64,000 bases of DNA, from NCBI GenBank assembly GCA_003165075.1, contig PLSM01000094.1:111509-175508 (forward strand). The letters run 5' to 3'. Made by a program: the position numbers and the translations under genes. This document shows, in pieces, positions 52,025 through 61,052 of this stretch. The stretch comes from Acidobacteriaceae bacterium (GTDB taxonomy: Bacteria; Acidobacteriota; Terriglobia; Terriglobales; Acidobacteriaceae). The first letter of the stretch is position 1. Every line of letters begins with the position of its first letter. A model generated the notes under the pieces. That model searched no databases, was not told where the DNA came from, and worked only from the letters and a program-made list of their open reading frames with translations.

Positions 52025-52066
52025 AAAAAAATCCGCGCCGTTTCCATTGTGAGGAACCGGCGCGGA
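52025..52066 (-). terminator. Rho-independent terminator of the Gfo/Idh/MocA gene
   Basis: On the minus strand TCCGCGCCG pairs with CGGCGCGGA over 9 bp, extended by GTTCC/GGAAAC-type pairs, followed directly by a run of seven T. It is 23 bases after the stop of the gene at 52089-53441. This is the clearest terminator in the window. Confidence 0.92.
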
Positions 52067-52088
52067 GTAATTTCAAAACCAGATTGTC

Positions 52089-53441
52089 TTACACCACTTT
52101 CATCGCATCCGGGTCCCACTTGATCACCGCGCCGCGCTCGATGCTGAGATTGCTCAGCAGGGCCGCTCCGGCAGCACGATAGCCAAACACCGCGTCTTCC
52201 ACCACCGGCTTGCGCGAGCGCACCGATGCAAAGAAGTTCTTGAAGTGGTCGTAGCTATCGCTGTAACCGTCTGGAGCCATATATTTCTCGTAGCCCACAG
52301 GCGGCGCGCCTTCGGGATGCGTGCGCGGATACTTTTCTGCATGCGACGCCAGAATCTGCTTCTGCATCGCTTCAGGGAACGTGTCGATCATCAGGCCCGG
52401 GTCCGTCTCGCGCGGCACCCGGTTCACACTTACGCCGCCTCCGCCAATCTCCATGGTGCCTTCGGAGCCGGTAAAGATGAGGCCCTCGCTCTCTTCGCCG
52501 CCGTCCACAAAGTTGACCCGTAGGCTCAGGTTGAAGCCCTCGCGATAGTCAAACAGGCCCAGCATTACGTCGGGCACGTCGCGGCCATCTTTCCAGAAGC
52601 GCAGTGCGCCGGTAGCCATGCCGCGTGTGGGGCCGTTGGAGCCGGTAATAAAGTGTGTGCCGCTGAAGAGGTGGACAAACAGGTCGCCGGCCACGCCGCT
52701 GCCGTAAGCCTTCCACTTGCGCCACTGGAAGAAGTGTTCGGCGTTGAAGGGAATCTTGGGCGCGGTGCCCAGAAAGCGCGGCCAGTCGCAGGTTTCCGTC
52801 GAGGCATCGGGCGGAACGGTATAGCTCCACGCGCCCATGGCCGAGTTGCGGTCCCAGCGCGCGGTCACCATGTTCAGCTTGCCGATGGCGCCTGCGGCCA
52901 GCAGTTCCTTGGCTTTGGCATAGATCACCGAACTGACCCGCTGGCTGCCAATCTGGATGATGCGGTTGGTGCGCCGCGCCGTCTCGATCATCTCCGGCCC
53001 GTCGGAATAGAGATGGATCATCGGCTTTTCGCAGTACACATCCTTGCCCGCCTTCATCGCGTCCACTGCCACTTGCTTGTGCCAGTGGTCGGGCGTGCCG
53101 ATGATCACCGCGTCAATGTCTTTACGCGCCAGAATCTCGTTGTAGTCGCGCGTAGTGAAAATGTCGTCGCCCCACAGTTCCTTGGCGTGCGCTAGGCGGC
53201 CGGTATAGCAGTCGGCCACAGCTACCAGCTTCACGCCCGGCACCTGCACCGCGTTTTTTGTATCGCCCTGGCCCTGTCCGCCCGCGCCGATCAGCGCAAT
53301 CTGAATGTGGTCGTTGGCCCCTACCGCCCGCGCCCCTTCGTCTTGCAATACCGACAATGCGTGCACCCTCGTCCCAATCAATGAAGCGGCTGACGCCGCC
53401 CCCGCCACTCTAAGAAAACTTCTCCGATTCAATGGACTCAC
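52089..53441 (-). CDS. Gfo/Idh/MocA-family oxidoreductase with Tat signal
   Basis: NAD(P)-dependent dehydrogenase of 450 residues. The twin-arginine leader NRRSFLRVAGAASAASLIG suggests export across the inner membrane. The Rossmann motif IALIGAGGQGQGDTKNAVQV follows, then the family motif VYCEKPMIHLYSDG (the EKP Lys) and the Gfo/Idh/MocA C-terminal domain with GSGVAGDLFVHLFSGTHFITG. The start is GTG 53441 with GGGAGG 6-7 bases upstream. The substrate is probably a sugar or a derivative, but is not predicted. A strong terminator follows. Confidence 0.9.
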   Translation of the reverse strand: MSPLNRRSFLRVAGAASAASLIGTRVHALSVLQDEGARAVGANDHIQIALIGAGGQGQGDTKNAVQVPGVKLVAVADCYTGRLAHAKELWGDDIFTTRDYNEILARKDIDAVIIGTPDHWHKQVAVDAMKAGKDVYCEKPMIHLYSDGPEMIETARRTNRIIQIGSQRVSSVIYAKAKELLAAGAIGKLNMVTARWDRNSAMGAWSYTVPPDASTETCDWPRFLGTAPKIPFNAEHFFQWRKWKAYGSGVAGDLFVHLFSGTHFITGSNGPTRGMATGALRFWKDGRDVPDVMLGLFDYREGFNLSLRVNFVDGGEESEGLIFTGSEGTMEIGGGGVSVNRVPRETDPGLMIDTFPEAMQKQILASHAEKYPRTHPEGAPPVGYEKYMAPDGYSDSYDHFKNFFASVRSRKPVVEDAVFGYRAAGAALLSNLSIERGAVIKWDPDAMKVV

Positions 53442-53567
53442 AAGTTCCTCCCACGCGGAATATTTCTGCCCATATAACCATACACGCGCGGGTAGGGTTT
53501 AGCATCGCGTGTGCACCGAACTTGAGAACCTACTGAAGCACCGTCCTCTAATCGCAGCCATCCAGCA

Positions 53568-56426
53568 TTAATCGTCGTCATCCTTGCCCGTCTTCTTCCG
53601 GCGCTCCGTCAACATGGCCGGCACCGGCCGCTTGCCCATGGCGTCCTTCCATAGAATCACGTTCAGTTTTTGCGCGTCGGCGCGGTCGGCATGGCGAAAG
53701 TCCATCTTCATGCTCTCTTTGGCGCCCTCCGCCGTCTTTTCATTGGCCGTGTAGATGAGGCCATTGTCGCGATTGGAATAATCGGCTGCATAGGGTGCCT
53801 GGTCGCCCGACCCACTGAACAACGGCGAGAGCAGCGAACTGAAAGCGTCATTGTTGTTCATTGGCGGCAGGCCCAGCAGCGACTCCATGGTGCGCACCAC
53901 GCTCACGGTGGAGTAGAAGCGGCTGTCAACGAATGGCTTGCCTTCAACTCCCTGGGGCGCATACTTGCTGACGACCAGCGCGTAGCTGCGATGCGCGTCC
54001 ACGTGGTCCGCGCCGTTCTGTGCATCGTCTTCCAGAATGAAGAAAGCCGTCGAGTCCCAGAACGGCGAGTGGGAGATGGCTTCCACCGCGCGCCCCACCG
54101 CCAGGTCGTTATCGGCCACCGACGATTTCGGCGTGGGTCCTCCGGGCCGCGTTCCTGCCGTGTGGTCGTTGCCCAGCCGCAGCATCACGAAGTTGGGCAT
54201 CGTATCTTTGCCCTGCTCTTTGTCCGCAACCCACTGCTTCAAGTGCTTCATGAAAATGTCGGCGCGGATCTGGTCCGGAACCGCCAGGTCGAAGTCCGGC
54301 TCCTCCGGCGCAAAGTGACCCACAAGCTCCGGCTTGGTGGCGATGTTGTAGGCGATCCGCGGAATCGGCCATGGCCATTTGTTTCGCCCGCCGCCCCATT
54401 CGTCGGGCAGCGCCTCGCCCGGTGCAATCTCCTTGCTCGCGCAGCTTTGCCCCGGCAGCATCGGTCCTTGCTGCGGATTCCCTGCCTTGATGTCTCCGCA
54501 GAAAGTGGTGGCGATAAATTCGCCAAAGTGGTAATACGTCTTTCCGTGCGCGGCCAGGTTGCCCCACAGGTAGCCGCTGGCCGGCTCGTTCACGTCGGGA
54601 ATCTTTTGCAGCAGCGGATAGCCGTCTGCCACCACGCCCTCGTAGTCATAGGTGCGCTGCTCGCCGCGATAGGCCTGCTGCCAGGTCTTCTCAAGATAGT
54701 CGGTGCCAATGGCCGCCGTGGACCACACATGCCCGTCACCCGACACTTCGCCCGAATCGAAGAAGTTATCCAGCACGCCGAACCGCAGCGCCAGCTTGTG
54801 CATGTTGGGCGTGATGGCCGCACCGTACATCGTCAGGCTGGGGTCACCGTTGCCCACCGCTTTGCCGTCCTGTTGCAGGTCGCCGAGTACCTGGTCGTAG
54901 GTGCGATTCTCCTTGATGATGTAGATGATGTGCCGGATCGGATTCCGCGTTTCAACGGCAAACGGAATCTTCTCTGCCGCCGCCTTCATGCGGTTCGATT
55001 CCAGCACCACTGCCGTCCATTGCAGCAAATTTTTTTCGATCTCCGCTGCGTCCAGCGTGGCCAGCGAGCCATACAACAACGTGGGGATGTATGTGCTCTC
55101 CGAGTGGTAATTGTGAGCCGTCGTCTCTGCTGTCTCGCGCTGCGCGAAATTGTTCGCCACCGTTCCCTGCCCTTTCGCAGTCGCCACATAGAGGCTTCCG
55201 CCGGTGGACGACGGCAGAAACGCCATCGACATCGGCATCCACTCGGTGGGAATGAATCCATCCGGCTCCACCATGCTTGCGCGAGCAGCCTTGGCGGTCA
55301 GCTTGCGCGTGTCAATTACGGCCACGGCATCGCTGATCGCATTCGCTGCGTAGAGCCGGCTGCCGTCGCCATTCAAAGCCAGCGCCTCCGGCTCCGCGCC
55401 AAAGTAGCTCTGCCCCGGGAGCCGGGTATCGAAGAAGCCCTTCACGGCGAACTCATCCCCGCCCACATTCACAGCCGCCACGGCATCGCGGTTAGCCATG
55501 GCCACGTAGAGCGTCTTGCCGTCCGGCGCCAGCGCCAGCGCGCATGGATGCGTGCCCGGCGCGACAGGACTGGTCGGCTTCAGCAGCGCCAGCTTGCGGC
55601 CGACCAGGTTCTTCTCCAGGTCGAGTTCCACAATCTCCGATGCATTCCACAGCGCAACAAAAGCGCGGCGGCCGTCCTTGGCGAGTTGCAGCGCCACGGG
55701 ATAGGTAGCCGGCACGGCATCGCTCTCAGATAAATCGAAGCGATGTTCAATAGCCCCGCTGGCAGGATCGAGCAGCAGCACGTCGTCCGACAGGTTATCC
55801 GCCACCAGCAGCCTTTCCGCGCCGCCACGACTCACTAGAGCGATGTCCGCCGGGAAAGGAATGCCCTGCAGGCTCTCCGCGCCCTGCGGCGACTTTGACT
55901 TCCTCCCCGCAGCCAGCGCCTGCATCGGCAGGTGGAGCAGCCGCTCCGGCTCGATCGCGCCATCGCTGAAGCGGTAGACCACAATGCCGCTGCCCATGTC
56001 CTCTTTGCCGCTGCCCATGTCCTCTTTGCCGTCGCCCATCGGATCGGTAATCGAGCCCATGCTGGCGTACAGGCGGCTGCCGTCACTACTGAACGCAAGG
56101 CCGGAGTAAAGCGTCTGCCGCGCTACCCGCGCCAGCGTGCGCGCGTCGGGAAAGTCCCTGACGGCGCCGCTGCGCGTGTCCAGCACTGCCAGCGATTGAT
56201 CGTAGTGCGACTCGAAGGTTCCGTACCCGGCATTGACCGTGACCACGTAGCGCCCATCCGGTGAGACGGCCATCGACATGGGCAGGCTGTTCAGCCGCTG
56301 CGGATGGCCTGGAATTGGCCCGATCAACTGTTTGCTGGTGGGCAGGTCCCGCGTCTGTGCCGCCATTTGCCCGGCGGCCAGAGCGAGAAACGAAGATACA
56401 ACCGTCAACAGCGCCCTGATCTGCAT
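53568..56426 (-). CDS. Exported YncE-type beta-propeller/phosphoesterase fusion
   Basis: A 952-residue protein. The signal peptide MQIRALLTVVSSFLALAAGQMAAQ is followed by a seven-bladed-type propeller (about residues 40-480; SMAVSPDGRYVVTVNAGYGTF, PDGKTLYVAMANRDAVAAVNV, NGDGSRLYAANAISDAVAVID). Then comes a phosphoesterase domain (about 560-890) beginning HIIYIIKENRTYDQVLGDLQQDG, with FFDSGEVSGDGHVWS and FILEDDAQNGADHVDAHRSYALVVS, typical of the phospholipase C-like PF04185 family. ATG 56426 is used; ATG 56438 is possible. A tandem duplication encodes GKEDMGSGKEDMGSG. Substrate unknown. Confidence 0.85.
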   Translation of the reverse strand: MQIRALLTVVSSFLALAAGQMAAQTRDLPTSKQLIGPIPGHPQRLNSLPMSMAVSPDGRYVVTVNAGYGTFESHYDQSLAVLDTRSGAVRDFPDARTLARVARQTLYSGLAFSSDGSRLYASMGSITDPMGDGKEDMGSGKEDMGSGIVVYRFSDGAIEPERLLHLPMQALAAGRKSKSPQGAESLQGIPFPADIALVSRGGAERLLVADNLSDDVLLLDPASGAIEHRFDLSESDAVPATYPVALQLAKDGRRAFVALWNASEIVELDLEKNLVGRKLALLKPTSPVAPGTHPCALALAPDGKTLYVAMANRDAVAAVNVGGDEFAVKGFFDTRLPGQSYFGAEPEALALNGDGSRLYAANAISDAVAVIDTRKLTAKAARASMVEPDGFIPTEWMPMSMAFLPSSTGGSLYVATAKGQGTVANNFAQRETAETTAHNYHSESTYIPTLLYGSLATLDAAEIEKNLLQWTAVVLESNRMKAAAEKIPFAVETRNPIRHIIYIIKENRTYDQVLGDLQQDGKAVGNGDPSLTMYGAAITPNMHKLALRFGVLDNFFDSGEVSGDGHVWSTAAIGTDYLEKTWQQAYRGEQRTYDYEGVVADGYPLLQKIPDVNEPASGYLWGNLAAHGKTYYHFGEFIATTFCGDIKAGNPQQGPMLPGQSCASKEIAPGEALPDEWGGGRNKWPWPIPRIAYNIATKPELVGHFAPEEPDFDLAVPDQIRADIFMKHLKQWVADKEQGKDTMPNFVMLRLGNDHTAGTRPGGPTPKSSVADNDLAVGRAVEAISHSPFWDSTAFFILEDDAQNGADHVDAHRSYALVVSKYAPQGVEGKPFVDSRFYSTVSVVRTMESLLGLPPMNNNDAFSSLLSPLFSGSGDQAPYAADYSNRDNGLIYTANEKTAEGAKESMKMDFRHADRADAQKLNVILWKDAMGKRPVPAMLTERRKKTGKDDDD

Positions 56427-56562
56427 GCACAAAACCATAACAAAGCCGGGGTCGATAGCGCTTGACATTGCCATGACAGCGGCCGCTTCACCCGCCTTCA
56501 CTCCATCTCGATTCAACCGTTGCCCGATGCGCAAAGCGGCAACCCCTGCAATAATTGGCCCT

Positions 56563-57735
56563 ATGCGCACTGTACTTACCGCGGCGAGGCTTTGGGACGG
56601 CAGCCGTCTGACCAGCCACCCGCAAGTGGTAATCGAAGACGGCAAAATTGGATCCATCACCAGTCGCGAGGCGGCGCCACTACCGGCAGGCGCTGAGGTC
56701 CTCGACTTTCCCAGCGCTACACTGGCCCCCGCGTTCTTTGACGTCCACATTCACGGCGCTGCCGGCCACGACTTGATGGAAGCAACGCCCCAGGCGCTTG
56801 ACGCCATCACCGGCTTTCTGGCTTCGCATGGAACAGGCAGCTTTCTGGCCACCACCGTCACCTCTCCTTTAGACGTGACTCTGCGCGCGGTTGAGGGGTT
56901 GGCGAAGTTGCTCGCCGAGCCTCCACACCCGGGGCACGCGCGGCCGCTGGGCATTCACCTTGAAGGCCCGTTTCTCTCCCACGCCCGCCGCGGCGCTCAG
57001 CCGGCGGAGCACCTGCTGGCCCCGGACATCTCCATCTTCGACCGGCTTGTCGACGCCGCTGAAGGACATGTCAAGCTCATCACCCTTGCGCCGGAACTGC
57101 CCGGCGCAGTCGAGTTGACCGCGCACGCCACTAGCCGCGGAGTTCGTGTCTCGCTGGGACACTCCGATGCCACCGCCGCCCAGACCCGCCTCGCCATTGC
57201 TGCCGGAGCGGTCAGCACCACGCACATATTTAACGGCATGCGCCCCCTGCATCACCACGAACCGGGCATCCTTGGCGTCATGCTCACCAACGACGCCATG
57301 TATGCCGAGCTGATCTGCGACGGCATCCACTCCCAGCCGGAAATCGTGAGCCTGTGGTGGCGGGCCAAGGGACCGGAACGGGCGATCCTGATCACCGACG
57401 CCATGAGCGCCACCGGTATGCCCGACGGGGAATATCTGCTCGGCGGATTTCCGGTGCTGGTGGCCGCCGGTCGCGCCGTGGTCAAAGACGCTCCGACCGA
57501 CGGTACCCTGGCCGGAAGTGTGCTCACCCTGGACCGCGCACTGGTCAACTTTGTGCAGTTTACCGGCGCTACTGTGCCGCAGGGTCTGCGCCTCTTGACG
57601 GCCAATCCCGCGGCCATGACCGGCCTTTCCGGCCAGACCGGCGCGCTCGCCGTGGGAATGCCAGCCAGCCTGGTGGCCGTGGATGCAGCCGGCCGTCTGG
57701 TCGGCTCCGTCGTCGGCGGGCAATCCGTCCGCTAA
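56563..57735 (+). CDS. nagA: N-acetylglucosamine-6-phosphate deacetylase
   Basis: Converts GlcNAc-6-P to GlcN-6-P and acetate in amino-sugar catabolism and recycling. A 390-residue amidohydrolase. Metal and substrate residues are in PAFFDVHIHGAAGHDLME, GIHLEGPFLSHARRGAQ, VSLGHSDATAAQT, STTHIFNGMRPLHHHEPG, and ILITDAMSATGMPDGEY, all intact. ATG 56563 is preferred to the track's 56278, which overlaps the divergent phosphoesterase gene. It is convergent with the GlcNAc-kinase-like gene, which may provide its substrate. Confidence 0.95.
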   Translation: MRTVLTAARLWDGSRLTSHPQVVIEDGKIGSITSREAAPLPAGAEVLDFPSATLAPAFFDVHIHGAAGHDLMEATPQALDAITGFLASHGTGSFLATTVTSPLDVTLRAVEGLAKLLAEPPHPGHARPLGIHLEGPFLSHARRGAQPAEHLLAPDISIFDRLVDAAEGHVKLITLAPELPGAVELTAHATSRGVRVSLGHSDATAAQTRLAIAAGAVSTTHIFNGMRPLHHHEPGILGVMLTNDAMYAELICDGIHSQPEIVSLWWRAKGPERAILITDAMSATGMPDGEYLLGGFPVLVAAGRAVVKDAPTDGTLAGSVLTLDRALVNFVQFTGATVPQGLRLLTANPAAMTGLSGQTGALAVGMPASLVAVDAAGRLVGSVVGGQSVR

Positions 57736-57790
57736 GCTGCTAGGCCGTATCGACATATGATATCAATGCAAGTCATTGATAATTATAATA

Positions 57791-57888
57791 CTTGTCATCC
57801 TGAGCGAAGCCTTTCGCAGCTTCATCGCGAGAGGCGTAGTCGAAGGACCTGCGGCTGCACTCTTCCGCCAACCCGTTACACTTTGTTT
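57791..57888. repeat. Dispersed intergenic repeat (TCCTGAGCGA...CGAAGGACC family), copy 2
   Basis: The blocks GTCATCCTGAGCGA, GTCGAAGGACCTGCGG and CCCGTTACACTTTGTTT match, in order, the copy at 29391-29478. It lies in the convergent gap between nagA and the kinase gene. It contains no ORF that can be supported; the track ORFs through it are shadows. Confidence 0.72.
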
Positions 57889-57925
57889 TCAACAACGCTT
57901 AGCCTGTCCAGTCTCCCCCAACCAT

Positions 57926-58840
57926 TTAGCTCGCTTCCGCCAGCCGCTGGGCACGCCAGATTGCGCCTTCGATCCCCGCCACTTCGCTCTCCTTCACCGG
58001 CATCTGCGGCGCGGCGGCGCGCAGTCCGGCGAAGAACGGCTCGCGGACCAGGCGCGCTTTGCCAATCACGCTGCCGATCCACGCCGCCGGAACTTCTTCC
58101 GTCAGGTTGTGCTTGCGGCGGAGCTTCCCCCGCACCAGCAGCACCGATTCCACCAGGTCCTCGGCTGCCTCCTGCAAAACCCCCGCTGCCACCGCGTCGC
58201 CTTCCTCCGCAAGCTGGCTGATTGCCGGGGCCAGTGCGGCAAAGTCCGGGCCAGGCGTGCTGTCGCCCAGGTTCACCAGTTGGTCGATGGTCGGCGTTCC
58301 CCATATCTGGCCCACCGTCTCCAGCACGCGCGTCGGCTCTTCGCGGTCATGGGCTTTCAGCGCGCGGCGCACAGCGTGCAGGCCGATCCAATAGCCCGAG
58401 CCGTTGTCGCCCAGCCGCGAACTCCAGCCGCCGTAGCACTCGCGGCCTCCGTCGGGTGCGCGCCCGATGCAATTTGTACCGGTCCCGGCGATTTGCAGGA
58501 TTCCCGGCCCACCCTTGAATGCCGCATCCAGCGCAATCACTTCGTCGCCTACAACCTCTGAGCGCTCCACACCAAAATCGCGAAAAACAACCGAAATCCA
58601 TTCCGCTACGCCGGGCATGTTCGCGCTGGCCACACCCGCGGATGCCGCCCGCACGCCCTGCACACCCGCCTGCTTGAAAACTTCGCCCAGCAGGGTGCGC
58701 AGATTCTCTTCCGCCACCCGCGCGCCCACGCGCAGACGCTTGATCGATCCATGCTCGACGAAAGCCAGCACCCGCTCGCCTTCCACAATGGAAGCGCGGG
58801 TGCGCGTCCCTCCACCGTCAATTCCCAGCACCGTGTTCAT
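57926..58840 (-). CDS. BadF/BadG-type ATPase, probable N-acetylglucosamine kinase
   Basis: An ASKHA-fold kinase of 304 residues. ATG 58840 opens MNTVLGIDGGGTRTRASIV, the phosphate-1 loop, with AAGGAG upstream; the second phosphate loop is GILQIAGTGTNCIGR, followed by YGGWSSRLGDNGSGYWIG. This is the layout of eukaryotic-type GlcNAc kinases and BadF/BadG ATPases. Placement next to nagA supports GlcNAc as substrate, but glucosamine or another sugar is possible. Confidence 0.85.
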   Translation of the reverse strand: MNTVLGIDGGGTRTRASIVEGERVLAFVEHGSIKRLRVGARVAEENLRTLLGEVFKQAGVQGVRAASAGVASANMPGVAEWISVVFRDFGVERSEVVGDEVIALDAAFKGGPGILQIAGTGTNCIGRAPDGGRECYGGWSSRLGDNGSGYWIGLHAVRRALKAHDREEPTRVLETVGQIWGTPTIDQLVNLGDSTPGPDFAALAPAISQLAEEGDAVAAGVLQEAAEDLVESVLLVRGKLRRKHNLTEEVPAAWIGSVIGKARLVREPFFAGLRAAAPQMPVKESEVAGIEGAIWRAQRLAEAS

Positions 58841-58859
58841 CGGTCCCTTGCTCCTTGCA

Positions 58860-60182
58860 TCACTTTGCTTGTGCGGCGCCGCCATCCCGCAAAGTTCCAG
58901 ATAGCACATTCAAGCTGCCATCCGTCTTGGGGGCGGTCAGGCCCAACAAGTGAGCCAGCCACGGATACAGATTCACATTCTCAAACGGCGCCACCGTGCG
59001 CCCACGCACAATGTCCGGACCGGCGGCGAAAAAGCTGGCCTTCATCTCCACCATCCTGTGGGGGTCAAAACCGTGCATCCCCGCATTGGGCGGCTGGTCT
59101 GGCTTGCCGTCGGCAGGCCCGTGGGCGCGGATGGCGTAAGGTCCGGTGGCAATCACCACAGGGTCGCCCTCGCGCGGATTCTGGCTGAAGTTCAGGCTTG
59201 CGGGAACGTCCTTGCGGCGATAGACGATAAATTGCGACGAGGCCTTCTTTAGCTGGTTGTATACCCGGGCGCGGTCCGCCTCGGTTTTGCCGTAGAGCAG
59301 CGCCCCCACAGCTTCAAAACCGGAAAGGTCGGCGAATTGATCCAGGGTGATCCAGCCCCCCTCCACCTTCGCCATGCCGTGGTCGCTCACCACCACCAGG
59401 TCCACGGGCAGTCCGCTCGCGTCCAGTCCGGCCTTCAGCTTGCCCACCAGCGCATCCACCTTCAGCACCGCGGCCTTGGTCTCCGCCGCGTCGGGGCCGA
59501 ACGCATGGCCCTCATGGTCAGGTTCGGAATAGTAAAGCGTAATGAAATGGGGACGCTCTGCTGCCGGTAACCGCAGCCACGCCAGCACCTGCTCGATGCG
59601 GGCATTATCGTCGATCTTGTCGTCATAATGGAGGTAGTAGCTGGGAAGGTAGCCGGCGATCTTCGCTTCTGAGCCCGGCCAGAAAAAGCAGGCCGACCGC
59701 ATCCCCTGGCTCTCAGCCAGGCTCCACAGGGGCACGCCGCTGTACCAGCTTCCGTCGGTCACTGCCTTGGCGTCGTTGATCGCGTAGCGTGCCTGCCTGC
59801 TTTCATCGTAGAAACTGTTCGCCACCAGCCCGTGGTGTTCGGGATAGAGGCCGGTAACGATGGTGAAGTGGTTGGGAAAAGTGAGCGAAGGATAGCTGGG
59901 CAGCATGCCTTGCGGGGCCCATGCGCCCTGCCTGCCCAAGGCCAGCAGATGCACCGCCCCATCGCGTTTGGCGTAGTCCCAGCGGAATCCGTCCAGCGAA
60001 ACCAGCACCACATAGTGGGCCTGCTGCGCGGCAGGTGAGTTAGGGCCGTTATCTACATGAAGAACCGGCAGGGACGCATCGGGGCCGCTTCCCTGTGCCG
60101 CCAATTGCCACGGAGCAACCGCCAGCCCTAAGGCCAGCGCCAAGCTTGCAAGGGCTTCGCGGCCCCCTTTCCAAAGTCGCAT
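58860..60182 (-). CDS. Exported type I phosphodiesterase/nucleotide pyrophosphatase family protein
   Basis: A 440-residue alkaline phosphatase superfamily enzyme. The signal peptide (LASLALALGLAVAPWQLAAQ) is followed by VVLVSLDGFRWDYA (first metal Asp), LTFPNHFTIVTGLYPEHHG (catalytic Thr/Asn), LYYSEPDHEGHAFGP, VVVSDHGMAKV and NAGMHGFDPHRMVEM, all motifs of the ENPP family with two zinc ions. ATG 60182 is chosen over GTG 60191. It ends 20 bases before the GlcNAc-kinase-like gene on the same strand. Substrate is presumably a nucleotide or phospholipid. Confidence 0.9.
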   Translation of the reverse strand: MRLWKGGREALASLALALGLAVAPWQLAAQGSGPDASLPVLHVDNGPNSPAAQQAHYVVLVSLDGFRWDYAKRDGAVHLLALGRQGAWAPQGMLPSYPSLTFPNHFTIVTGLYPEHHGLVANSFYDESRQARYAINDAKAVTDGSWYSGVPLWSLAESQGMRSACFFWPGSEAKIAGYLPSYYLHYDDKIDDNARIEQVLAWLRLPAAERPHFITLYYSEPDHEGHAFGPDAAETKAAVLKVDALVGKLKAGLDASGLPVDLVVVSDHGMAKVEGGWITLDQFADLSGFEAVGALLYGKTEADRARVYNQLKKASSQFIVYRRKDVPASLNFSQNPREGDPVVIATGPYAIRAHGPADGKPDQPPNAGMHGFDPHRMVEMKASFFAAGPDIVRGRTVAPFENVNLYPWLAHLLGLTAPKTDGSLNVLSGTLRDGGAAQAK

Positions 60183-60408
60183 CAGACACACCCCCGCCTC
60201 AGCTTATCGCACGAGGGATGAGATGGTTTCGAGCCGGTGGTTGGTACTCCTCAAGCGCCCGGTCCGGAGTCAGATCATTGCAACCCGCTAAAGCCAGCAG
60301 CCAGGTCTTTAACCGCTGGATGTTGTGCCAATGTGGGTACCCCATCTTCGCGGCGTATCGGTTCTTGCCGCAAGGGTGGGAATGCACAAAATCACGCGGT
60401 CAGAAGCT

Positions 60409-60870
60409 CTAGTTGTTTGGCGCAGGTGGAGTGGCCGGTGTACTTCCCTCCGTAGCCGGGGCGGGCTGTCCCTTCGACATGTTGCGAATGTAACTGATGA
60501 GGTTCCACACCACGTCGTTCGGCGCGCGGCCTTCGGCTTCTGCCGGCATCTTGCCCTTGCCGCTGCGAATCGTGTCGAACAGCACTTGGTCCTGCTTGTC
60601 GGCCAGCGACTTGGGATCGGTCCAGTCGGCTAGGCTCAGCCCCATGTCCTTGGCAACATCGGTTTTGCCGTCTCCGCTGGCCCCATGGCACAGTGCGCAG
60701 TCGATCTGATAGAGCCCTTTGGCCTTTGCTTGCAATTGTGCATTCGGCTTTCCGGAACTCTTTTGGGCGGATGCGGCGGGAGTCTTCTCTTGCGGCGGAC
60801 CCGCCGGTGCGGACGCGGGTAAAAACGCAAACATGGCCACCGCGAAAAGAAGCAGGAACGGCTTGAACAT
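60409..60870 (-). CDS. Exported monohaem class I cytochrome c
   Basis: A 153-residue periplasmic protein. The signal peptide MFKPFLLLFAVAMFAFLPASAPA is followed by a Pro/Lys-rich linker, the haem site CALCHG and the distal Met region GKGKMPAEAEGRAPNDVVWNLISYIRNM, giving a typical c-type fold of about 85 residues. The end is Pro/Ala/Thr-rich. GAGGAG precedes ATG 60870. The electron partner is not known; the neighbouring genes do not identify it. Confidence 0.93.
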   Translation of the reverse strand: MFKPFLLLFAVAMFAFLPASAPAGPPQEKTPAASAQKSSGKPNAQLQAKAKGLYQIDCALCHGASGDGKTDVAKDMGLSLADWTDPKSLADKQDQVLFDTIRSGKGKMPAEAEGRAPNDVVWNLISYIRNMSKGQPAPATEGSTPATPPAPNN

Positions 60871-61052
60871 AACAGTCTCCTCAGCGGCAGGTGACGGAGA
60901 GAGGCATCTGCCAGCTGTATTCTTGATTCGATTGCATTATAGGCCCATTTGAACCCCAGGCGCAGCAACGCATGAGCGCAGCGAACATTGCTCGCCATTT
61001 CCAGAATCTGGCTCGCGGTTCGTGGGTAGGCCGATGTGGTATACGTTTACGC

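Noticed and set aside
53670-55733. 687-residue plus-strand ORF over the phosphoesterase gene
   Set aside because: A high-GC antisense shadow, rich in Arg, Val and His with no domain pattern.
60199-60387. 62-residue minus-strand ORF between the phosphodiesterase and cytochrome c genes
   Set aside because: It needs a GTG start without a ribosome site, and no family pattern was seen.
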